DNA from: Priapulus caudatus
Taxonomy: Eukaryota > Priapulida > Priapulimorpha > Priapulimorphida > Priapulidae
DNA: 58,682 nt
Assembly (NCBI RefSeq): GCF_000485595.1
Contig: NW_014577204.1
Location: forward strand, 49,533-108,214
Direction of reading: 5' to 3'
Position numbers and translations under genes: made by a program. Under the pieces are notes generated by a model that worked only from the letters and a program-made list of their open reading frames with translations, was not told where the DNA came from and searched no databases. Shown one piece after another: positions 35,365 to 45,000 of the stretch. How positions within the stretch are numbered: the first letter of the stretch is position 1; each line of letters starts with the position of its first letter.

Positions 35365-36350
35365 TCTAATATATATTTGAGTTCGTATGTATGTATGTAT
35401 GTATGTATGTATGTATCTTCCCTATAGGCGCGCCAAACCGCCCAAGGCGATCTGATGCAATTTTCACAGGCCATCTGTTATACCCGGGGAGTTTCCTAGA
35501 TGAAAAAAACCTGTCAAACCGTGAAACTCACCGAAAATCCGTGAAAAAACCCGTTAATCGTCAATCTTCACACAATTCAGCACTCACTGCCACAGTGCTG
35601 CCACAGACAGAAAAACCTATGACTATTTCTTGCCCTCACCTCATGATCTCATCAGCTGCTTATATTGTGAAACCGAAACCGAAATCAATACTAAAACAGA
35701 GCATAACCAGGACCAGTTCAGAGGTACTATACCACTCTGATCAGAGTTTCAGTTCAGATGCTACGATCTCAGAATGCATTGTACCATTCCAAAGCTATGC
35801 ATTTTCTGATTCAATACAAAAATTTCTTAATTTCAATGTGCATGGTTGCGCGCCAAGCATTCACTAGACAATATCCATGGACACAGACCCCACTCGCTTG
35901 CCTGTCTCTATCTATACTATATATGGAATTTCTTTTTTTATTCGTGTATGATCTCACAATGTATACGCTGCACGTGGGGAGCTCAAGAGTTCGATACGCC
36001 CAGAATCTCTACATTATTCCACCAGAGAAAACACGAAAAAACATTGTTATCAAGAGGCTTTGAAATGAAAAGTCCAACCCATTCGTACATGCTGTTATAT
36101 AATAATAACTTTTGGTTATTTACACCATATTACTATTATGTCCCAGGGGTTCTAAGTTGGGTTGTGCTGTCATATTAAAATGTCATACGAACAGTTTTCC
36201 CCCATGCTTATATCTTATTAGACTGATTTCTAAATATGATATTGTGTGCAATGTTATTGTCGATGTTTACCCAATTTCCTATTGTGTCCCATTATTATAG
36301 TATGAATTAGTAGCACGATTTTACCCAGCGCAGCGGTAACCGCAGCTAGT
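35365..36350 (+). mobile_element. Non-autonomous Helentron/Helitron, ~985 bp
   Basis: The 5' end reads TCTAATATATATTTGAGTTC, then a GTAT array (35,384-35,415). It is followed by CGCCAAACCGCCCAAGGCGA and CAATTTTCACAGGC, typical of Helentron 5' regions. The 3' end is a GC hairpin (GCGCAGCGGTAACCGC) directly followed by CTAGT at 36,346-36,350, as in rolling-circle transposons. A 158-codon open frame starts inside the GTAT array, but carries no Rep or helicase motif and is not called a gene. Confidence 0.75.
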
Positions 36351-36705
36351 TAGAGATAATCATATAGGGTACTATAATAGTATAATAATTATAATAGTAT
36401 AATAATTATATAGGGTATAATAGTAGTATTTTTGCCCGATAGGTGGCGCTTTTTAGCATGGCTATGTGAGCATCTCAGAGCAGGTAAACGTTTGTGCATC
36501 ATCCCTTGATGCCCCTGATCGCCTTGTTATGATGAACAGAATGTCTGTGCATCAGTTGATGATACACATAAATCTGTGCATCACTTCGTGATACCTAAGG
36601 TGCCTAAAGTGGATTTGCGCCTGTGGCTAAACAGAGAAATTGCTCCGACCTGTGATTGGAGGATAAAAATAGAATTTCTGACGTTTCTCAAGTAGGGTCT
36701 ATGGT

Positions 36706-36774
36706 AGCTCTAGTACTATAGCCCGCAGGATCGTGCGCGCAGGGCAGCGATCCTGCGGCTATAGTACTAGAGCT
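36706..36774. repeat. GC-centred palindrome
   Basis: Arms AGCTCTAGTACTATAGCC…GGATCG and complement, one base difference, around TGCGCGCAGGGCAG. Confidence 0.9.
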
Positions 36775-36785
36775 AGGCCTATGGT

Positions 36786-36869
36786 AGATACAATAATGTA
36801 ACCCAAACCCAGGAGGATAGGGTTACAGAGCGTCCCTATCTTCCTTGTTTGGGTTACATTATTGTATCT
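36786..36869. repeat. Second adjacent palindrome
   Basis: Arms AGATACAATAATGTAACCC… and complement, with a few changes near the centre (TTACAGAGCGT). It begins 12 bp after the preceding palindrome. Both are bounded by CTATGGTAG/AGGCCTATGG, so they may be a single composite structure. Confidence 0.85.
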
Positions 36870-36994
36870 AGGCCTATGGCTATGTCAATATATTATTTAT
36901 ATGAATCATGATTATCATTATGACACGTCAACTCGATTGGTAACAAAACTTAGTCTAGGTGTAAACCGACCAGGCTCTCCGACTGTTAGTGTTA

Positions 36995-37658
36995 AGGCCC
37001 GCTCATCGCCCGTCCTATTTTACTATCGGCGACTACTTCTTAGCGCGATTAGCAGCCATAGCAACACTCATGTCACTTGAAGTGACTACGCTGCACATCG
37101 CCGATCACATCGTAGCGTTCCTGCATGAAACGTAGACGGGTTTCGCCCCGCATATTTGTACTAGCACAAGCAGTTCTTTTAGCACAAACAGAGCAAAGCT
37201 TGACCGGACCAGTCTACATAAAACGAGTCACGTACGTCACCAACAAAATGGCGCTTACCAGTAAACATGTAACTTCGTAAATCTATCCTCAATTTTCTGA
37301 ACATCGTTATAATCATGTGCAGAATTTTTTTTTATGTGATGTACGGAACAATCCCTCCTTGTAAACTGCTGACGAGTGGCGTGTAGGCTGCCATTTTATT
37401 AATCACGTGACTTTTGATAATCATGTGACTCGACACGCTGCGGTGATTGGCTGCCACTCACGATTTGTCGCCGACAGCCGCATAGAAATAGAACATGTTC
37501 TATTCTTGCGATCGCAGTCGGCGACCGTATTTTCGATCGTAAGAGAACTCATGTCGAGTTTGGTCGCCGATGTTTTTATCGGCGATCTGGCCGGTTTTTG
37601 ACGTACGATATTCAAATCTTGTCGGCGACTAGGTCGTAAGGCCGACATAAGCGGGCCT
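36995..37658. mobile_element. MITE with 9-bp target duplication TTAGTGTTA
   Basis: Termini AGGCCCGCT and AGCGGGCCT are flanked by a perfect TTAGTGTTA at 36,986-36,994 and 37,659-37,667. A 9-bp duplication fits Mutator-like transposition; an 8-bp reading would fit hAT. The interior has further inverted GTCGGCGACY/GGCGAC blocks. Two frames of 64-100 codons have no transposase motif. Confidence 0.88.
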
Positions 37659-38569
37659 TTAGTGTTACACGGCGGAGGAGCCTGACACCCTTCCATACGA
37701 AATGCCTGGTAGCTTAAAAACAAACTCCGAATTTCGTAAAATTTCGTAAATAAAACAATGTATTAGTGACATTTGACCTCACCTGTTACATGTTGCAACT
37801 ATCGCTAGGCCTACACTTCTTAATTACTATTTAGTATTTACCTCGAAATACACGTTAAAATTAGAGAATTTCGAACAGCTATACTATTTGAACGTTGTGA
37901 AACACCATTATGGATGTTCTTATGTCTCTTCTTGTACGCGAAAATTCATGAACTTTTGCTACGTATTATGGAATATCTATGGGGAAATGGCGGCATTTTT
38001 TGAGTTTTATCTTATCAATTTATAATAAATCGAAGCGTCGAAGTACAGAGAAGCTGTAAGAATGATAAAAAGTGAGATAATTTAACGTTAAATAGCAGTG
38101 CACGTACTGCCGAACATATTTCTAATGCGTCGGTTTGTGACCCTCTCGCCACGTAGTGTTAAGCGAGATGGGAACTTGTGGCTAGTCTAGGGGGTGACGG
38201 AAGTAGATATTGACTGTGTATTCAACTCTTTGGTGCAAATCCACTAGCAAGGGACTAGGTTTTGTTATCAATTGAGTTGTATGTGACGTGTGTCATAATG
38301 ATAATCATATAAATATGTTATCATTATTGACATACTTGAGAAACGTCGGAAATTCTATTTTTATCATCCAATCACAGGTCGGAGCAATTCCTCTGTTTAG
38401 CCACATGTCTATTTACAACAAGGTACCGTTCGCGTTACCTACAGTGCTACACCGAAGTGTGTACTGTGTAGTATTAATTATTAGGCAGTGTCTAAACGAC
38501 CAGACCCGGTTTCGGAGTCCTGAAAACTAAACAACCGGCTCTCTTCTCTGATTGGTCAGTTTCTGAACA

Positions 38570-38812
38570 TAACAGGACAAATATATAATAGGACAATTTT
38601 TAATGCAAAACATAAAGAAATATATTTAATTTCGAACATAAACAAAAGTTACAGAACAAATAAATGAATACAGAACAAAGAAATGCAGAAACAATAAAAT
38701 ACAAAGAAATACAGAAAGCAGAGGAAAATCAAAACATCTTATGGGGTTCGAACACGGTCCCTTAATATCACGAAGCGAAAGCTCTACCGACGAGCCACTG
38801 AGACAAACTTAA
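38570..38812 (-). mobile_element. tRNA-headed SINE-like element
   Basis: On the minus strand 38,812-38,750 reads as a tRNA-related head: box A TGGCTCGTCGGTAGAGC fits TRGYNNARNNGG with a D-arm (GCTC/GAGC), and box B GTTCGAACC fits GWTCRANNC within a CCGTG/CCC T-arm. The anticodon stem does not pair well, so it is not a working tRNA. An A/T-rich body with TTTCTTTGT/ACAAAGAAA repeats follows to about 38,570. This is the structure of a Pol III-driven SINE. Confidence 0.55.
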
Positions 38813-38814
38813 GT

Positions 38815-39747
38815 CAGTGCTCGAAATAAGCGTTGTCCGGTTGTCCGAGACAACCAGAATTTGCGCCGGACAACCTAACCAGTCTGAGACATTGTCGGTG
38901 GACAACCAAGTAAAAAAGGTGACGAAAACGCACTTTATTTATGTTTTTCTCAGGGTTCTCCAAGAGCACTTATAGCCTGGCGGCCGCCATTAATCTATGG
39001 TGTGGGAAAGCGACGCATACTAGCTGCTATTTTCCAACAACTGGTATATGTGCAGGTTTTCTGATTATGAGAGGTGAAGTCGATTTGGAAGCCAGCAAAC
39101 CAGCAAGTTCACCCCTACATTTTGGTATTTTTATTCCATTATTATTTTTGAATATTTCCGATGGCTTTGCCCATGCAAAACAAACAACAGGGGGATTCAT
39201 GTTGATCCGAAGTTTAAAAAAAAGAGAATTGTCGTAGGCAGAATGAAGGCTGTACATGTACTCAAAAGTGCCGCAAATACCATCTCCTGCGATCTACATT
39301 TTCAAAATTTTGTGGGGGAGAACCCCCATACCCCCCGCTTGTTTTCACCCCCCGAAAGATCCTAGATCCTAGATCCGCCACTGAACAATTACATATCTTG
39401 GGAGCAGAGAACAATGAACAAAAATGTCGTCTTTTCGCATGGCACCCAAAACAAAGATTGCAGAGAAGGTAGAGGAAGCCGTAGGGTGTGGAGAGGGAGG
39501 CGGAGGAGCCATTAAAATATAAGTCATCCCACTATTTTGGCGCAGTGTGCTGTTTTTGGCCCCCTTGTTAAAAAAATCCTGGCTACACACACTGTTTTTG
39601 GGTGTTTCTGACCATATTATTATGTGATTGAAATAGGAGATTTGGGGATATTTTTTTGGGAACCAAGAAATTGTTGCGGACAACCCGATTTGATGCCTGG
39701 GTTTGTCCGCAGGACAACCACATTTTTTTTTCTTATTTCGAGCACTG
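38815..39747. mobile_element. Nested DNA element with TAAGT duplication, 933 bp
   Basis: Termini CAGTGCTCGAAATAAG and its exact complement. Flanked by TAAGT at 38,810-38,814 and 39,748-39,752. Subterminal inverted GTTGTCCG/CGGACAAC blocks. A 5-bp duplication is unusual for CAGTG-type ends (hAT expects 8). No transposase frame. It abuts the SINE head. Confidence 0.85.
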
Positions 39748-39766
39748 TAAGTGTTATGGATATAGA

Positions 39767-39789
39767 CCCTAACCCTAACCCTAACCCTC
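39767..39789. repeat. Short CCCTAA array
   Basis: Three and a half telomeric CCCTAA units between two nested transposons. Confidence 0.85.
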
Positions 39790-39945
39790 TCACAGGGTTC
39801 TCCCAGGATGAAATTGAAACAGGGGGAGGGGAGGGGAAACTAGGGGGTCCGGGGGCGTGTTTTTTTAACGTAATGCGTAAAATCGCCACCACACCATAAC
39901 GGTATTTGGGGTACTTGTATATAAGATAGCCGAGTTGGTTTTTAG

Positions 39946-41369
39946 CAAAGATCGTAGAGTGCCGGAGGCACAATCATAGCGTAGTAGCCTCCACAACCGC
40001 CATTTAGGAAGCAAGTTCACACGAAGTTCTCCGGATGCTGCTGTATCTGCTAACTGTGAAACTGTCTGCTGTGTGCTGTCAGCTGAGCTTACTGTTCTGC
40101 TGTAAATTGTTCGAATCGTCAGTGTAAGCCGACCTGTCTTTCTTCAGGTTCCCCAAGAATACAGAAAGGTGAGAAACATTCTTTTTTGTCGAAATCCATC
40201 GTGAAAGAGTTGTGCAATCTTCGTTGATACATGTAGTACCCAGTGGCAGTGCAGTGGCTCTCTTACAGGGCGTGCGTGCGGTGTACTTCACTACTTGTTT
40301 GTTGCAGATGAGCATTTAAACGGCATTTACAGCAAGTTATCGACAATTATAGGCGAATAAGTAGAGAAACAATTAAAGGGACAGTAGCCTCTAGGATTTT
40401 TATCTGCATACAACTGTACTTACTGTATAACAAATCGTCTATACCTACATGTATTGTCACCAGATACTTAATTAATTATTTACACATCAACGCTACGAAA
40501 TTTGAACGCGCGGCCATGACACCCCGGACCGTGCTGCCACCCTGAAAAGTTGCGTATTTGCATTTTTATTTTGCAGGTAAATGACCGAGGCGCTAATCAC
40601 AAAAGTGCAATTATTATTTATACCTAAATGCTATTTAACCGAACGATATTCATTTTAGGGCAAATTTATCCATATTATAACTGAAAATATATGTCGTTTA
40701 TAAGATATTACAATCCTTTTGCTTTTTGAATAAATAAGAAATACCCTCGGTCTGTAGCCCTGGTGGAAAGTGGGTTTTGCGCAACTTCTCAGATCTGCGC
40801 TTTGAGTGCGGCCACCGTCGTTGTAATTAAACTGTAGTCGTTAGTTTTAAAACATTTTTTTAAAAATTTCTAATGGTGATTGAACCATGAACTTTTTATG
40901 TAGCGCAATTATAACCTAAATTAGCTGAAAATAACCCTAGAACCTAGAGGCTACTGTTCCTTTAATACTTTGATAGTAGATACGTTTAGTGTTTATTTAC
41001 CATTATTTGTTTGAGACGGTCCAATGAAGTGCCTGTGCACTGTACCACTGTCTGACACTACACCACTGCACTGTGCACATTATGAAGTACTGTTAACATC
41101 CGATTATGAATTATTGTTAGATTTTTGTACACTTGAATGAGAGATTTGATACAGCTATTGGCATAAAAATATTATCTATTACATTATATTAAATATATAT
41201 CATATATATTAACCATGGTTATCCATATTATTTCTATGTATCAAACAGACGCGGAGGGGGTTTTGCTTCCTAAAATGGCGGACGTGGCGCTCCATTGCGT
41301 ACTACACGTCATTGCACGTGATTTCGCATGAGTGGTCTATCTTGTGCCTCCGGCACTCTACGATCTTTG
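39946..41369. mobile_element. 1.4-kb element with CAAAGATCGTAGAGTGCCGG ends
   Basis: 28-bp terminal inverted repeats (39,946-39,973 and 41,342-41,369), perfect by eye. Flanks GTTTTTAG and GTTTATAG are a 7/8-match 8-bp duplication. It carries a TTAA-flanked MITE in its middle. No transposase frame found. Confidence 0.85.
40377..40961. mobile_element. TTAA-flanked MITE (piggyBac-type target), 585 bp
   Basis: Ends AGGGACAGTAGCCTCTAGG and CCTAGAGGCTACTGTTCCT with one mismatch, flanked by TTAA on both sides (40,373-40,376 and 40,962-40,965). TTAA specificity is the signature of piggyBac-like transposition. It is the innermost insertion of the nest. Confidence 0.88.
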
Positions 41370-42032
41370 GTTTATAGTTAGTGTTAGGGTTTGGGACAGG
41401 TTGACTGTTTGTACTTGTGTGTGGTCTGCAGTGCATGCGTAGTGTAGGAGGTTTACGCATTAGTGGTACAGTAAAAATACACGCGTCCGGGGCCTGGTCG
41501 AATGGGAATTCTTGACGATCGATTCCCGTGCTCTCAAACTTTTATTGTGGTGGAATTTAATCGGGGCGGAGGTAATTTAAACGGGGCGCAACGATTGAAA
41601 CGTGGGGGGAGCTTTCCCAAACGGGGCGGGCGCGCCTGGTTCGCGCAACATAGGGAGGGGCCTGCCCTAATTCTAAAATAAAATAAAATTAGCCAAAAAT
41701 AAGAAAAAATAAAATAAATAAGTGACAAAATTAGCCAATCAGAGAAGAGAGCCGGTTGTTTAGTTTTCAGGACTCCGAAACCGGATCCGGTTGTTTAGAC
41801 GCTTCCTAACTATTATATATTTCTGTGATTATTGTTTTGTGAGCTAACGGTGTGGGAATATGCCTATGATGCACAGCCACATGCATTTGAATCATTTCAA
41901 TAACTAATTCAAAAATGATAGTAGATAAGCATGAATTGTATATACATCATATTACATGTACTACTTAATTTTTAATATTTGTCTACTTTCTATCGCCTAT
42001 TATTACAACGTGTCATTACAAATGCGATTACA

Positions 42033-45000
42033 ATGCCACTAACTGGTCGATGCTCGTGCCTCTGTTCTTACGCAGTCGGTGTTATTAATTGTTTCTCGTT
42101 TGCAGCTGCTGGTCATAATGCCTACTGTAGTAATACTAGAAAGTCACTGAACTTCAACACTCTTCACATTTACACATTGAGTGAATATGTACGTGTAGCT
42201 TCTTGCACGAACTCTGACCTTCTCGCTGGACGTGGTGTTGTCATTCAGAAGCATGCACGCGGTCACTGTGTCGCTGACCAAGTGACAGGGGTCGCACTGG
42301 AGTGTTCGGTGCGGTCAGCCATCCACAGTGCCAAAGTGCGGGAGTCGGAATTGTTGCCAACATGCGATAATGTTGTGTGGACAGAGAGTCGCAGCAGCTG
42401 CAGCAGCGGTTCTGTGGTCACCCACCCAAGCAGGCAACCTTACCCGATGACCAATGTTGTTGACTTACATCTTAGCTCTGCCAATAGGGATGGCACTGCG
42501 TGTATATCAGCAGCACAAGAGCATCTCTCAGAGAGTGGCTACGGCCATTCTTTGTTCGGAAGTGCTGCACCGCGTGAGGCAGCAGTCGATGTTACAACGT
42601 CGGTCCCCAAGTTAGAGACACCTGGAGCTTATCATGTCAACGGGGCTTCAGGAAATGAATATCTAGGACTTGGAATGCAGGCTACCTGCTTGGAGTCGAG
42701 GTGGGATGACAGAGCTGCCGTAGAAAATGCACAGCCACAGCAGCAGACAGCCAGCCAAGCTAATGTAGGGAACGACACCATGGAGGACCAGATGGCTTTG
42801 ACTAGTAATACCTGTGAGAGACATTCTGAGCTGCTCAGCAACGTGGATCTCTCTCTGCCGTGCGCTCACGTCTGGTCAGACTCCGATGACGAGGAGAGTG
42901 AGAATGTGACGGGCAGTACGACTGGGGCTGGTTCCGTTAAAGCACCTGCAGACGACGGAAAAGAACGCGAGCCTACAGCATTCGCACACCCCAAGAAAAC
43001 TGGCGAGAAAGTAACTTTGCATGAACGCGTTGTCATAGCGCCCGGTGAGGGTGTGCGGTATTTACACAGCGGTGACAATGGGGCTGACGATCGTCCGCTA
43101 ACAAGCTGCATACCGGTGCAGCGGCTACCAGCGTCGGCACCACCTCGTGATAGCATAGATGACGTTAAGTCGAACATGATGTTCTTATTTAGCGACGGAG
43201 AAGAAAACATCACTGCGAATACTTTGTCAGGTGGCGCTGGCGCAGATACTGCGAAACCAGGGGGCGCCTGCGCTGAGCGGGGAGTGGATGAAGCCACACC
43301 GGATTGGAGTGAAATGCCTGCGTGCGAGCTTCGTGGCTCGTCCAGACACAAGCTTGCCAGACTAGACCTAGAGAAGGCAATTTTGGCGGGAAATCTGTGC
43401 AAGGACTGGCGCGGCCTCGCAGAGTTGATGGGATATGGGCAGGACGGGCTTGAGTAAGTTTCAGCATGTTTTCACTGAGTAGTTTCATCTGTACATGTGT
43501 TCGATTAGTCGCATGAGTCAAGCGTAGCACTGCACCTTGTTATTTTATTGTGTACGATTGCACAGGCGATGCGAAATGCTGCCGATGGGCAAAAGAACAA
43601 AGGAGCTATTCCGTGAGTGGTCAGCGCAGCCTAACACCAGTGTTGCGGACCTACTGAGCATGCTCACGACTTTGGGAAGAGAAGACATTAAAACAGCTCT
43701 GCTCCCAAACATAGGTGTGTGTTGTTTCTGCCAGAGCACTGGGTGTATAAACTGCACAGAGCGCCCTCTTGTAGCATGATTGCTCACTTGTTGTCATTCC
43801 CGATTTTCACTCGTTGATTCTGAGACTTTCTTCCCTTATTTGGGAACGCTCTTGTGTGGAGAACTGCTTGACCTGTGTGCGAAAACTTGCGGGCAAAAGT
43901 GCAGACATTGTTTTGGATAGCCATGCGATCTTTGGACATATTGGGAATTGTTTCTAATTTTATGTGAAGAAGTGTGGTGTCTGTAGACAGTGAAACCGCT
44001 CATCCTTCTTAATGCTTTAATCCTGAACCATTTACCTATACCTGGAAGTCAACTAGGCCATTTATGCATGAACTGTTTTTTTAGAAGACGACTGGAGATG
44101 TTGGAAGGAACAAAGAAGGGCCCCACCAGCTCAAAGAGTGGATCCTTTCCAAGTTCACAGAGTGGATCCTTCCCATGGTCACAGAGTGGGTTCTTCTCAA
44201 GGTCACAGAATGCACCCTTCACAAGATCGCAGTCCCATTCCAGGGAATAATTTTCCCGGTATCGCATCGCAATTCGCGATGTATTTTCAGCCATTTGCTA
44301 CGCATATTTTTTTATGAATCCGCAGTTGTGCGATGCAGCTTCGGATGCGAGGATGTAACACGGAAACTACATTGTTACAATTTACTTTTATCTTATCTCG
44401 GGCATGCTTGCCCCGCAATGAAAATATTGCCACGATTTACGCCGATTTTATTGCAGCTTGTTACATGCCAAGGGGCAACGCTGACTTATTAAACACAATC
44501 CTTGCACTCCCCCCCCCCCCCTCCCCGTACATCCAAAATCAATATCCGCCCCAAGGCACGTATATACAGCCACGCGCTGCGCTGCGCGCTCACGCTCTCG
44601 CTGCGGCTTGCTTCTTCGGGGACCTTTGATAATATTAAGTAGTCGAGGCATGTGATGTCTGGTCGAGGAGTCGGATAGCTTGCCCTTCACATTTCACAAT
44701 CGCTAGAACTGTATTATTTCATCAATGTTTGGTTATATTAAGCGTAAGGAACCAACATTTGATTAAAGTTTTAGAACAATATATTTACTTGCCAAACATG
44801 TGCGGAGGGTCAGCTTTGCTTTTTTCTACTTCCGCCCGCCCGAATATTTATTTATCACTCAGGACCAATTGGCCGGAGCTCTCGCGCGCGCGTGATTCAA
44901 GCGTCGCACGCTGTTTACGTGCCGGGGCCAGCGCGTTACCAGAACTCGCTGTGCTGTCCTAGGCTTTAAACTAGCTGCCTGCCTGTCACAGGCCGACACG

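Larger units (their letters stand above)
36622..38405. mobile_element. ~1.8-kb inverted-repeat element with ~70-bp termini
   Basis: Left terminus 36,622-36,692 (TGTGGCTAAACAGAG…) is the complement of 38,336-38,405, nearly perfect over 70 bp including GCTCCGACCTGTGATTGG. It contains two adjacent palindromes and a complete MITE with a 9-bp target duplication. No transposase frame. No target duplication is apparent at its own ends. Confidence 0.8.
38482..41808. mobile_element. 3.3-kb outer inverted-repeat element hosting nested insertions
   Basis: Left 38,482-38,560 and right 41,733-41,808 are inverted copies: GTCTAAACRACC, then CCGGTTTCGGAGTCCTGAAA and CTAAACAACCGGCTCTCTTC. Flanks AATTATTA and AACTATTA could be an 8-bp duplication with one mismatch, offset by one base on the right. 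It has been invaded by at least three further elements and by a SINE-like sequence. Its right end lies ~220 bp upstream of the MyD88 start codon. Confidence 0.75.

Noticed and set aside
35391-35867. 158-codon plus-strand frame
   Set aside because: Starts in a GTAT microsatellite inside a Helentron-like element; no Rep, helicase or other motif.
43990-44250. 86-codon Ser/Gln-rich frame in the MyD88 intron
   Set aside because: Due to a 24-bp minisatellite; no fitting splice sites or domain.
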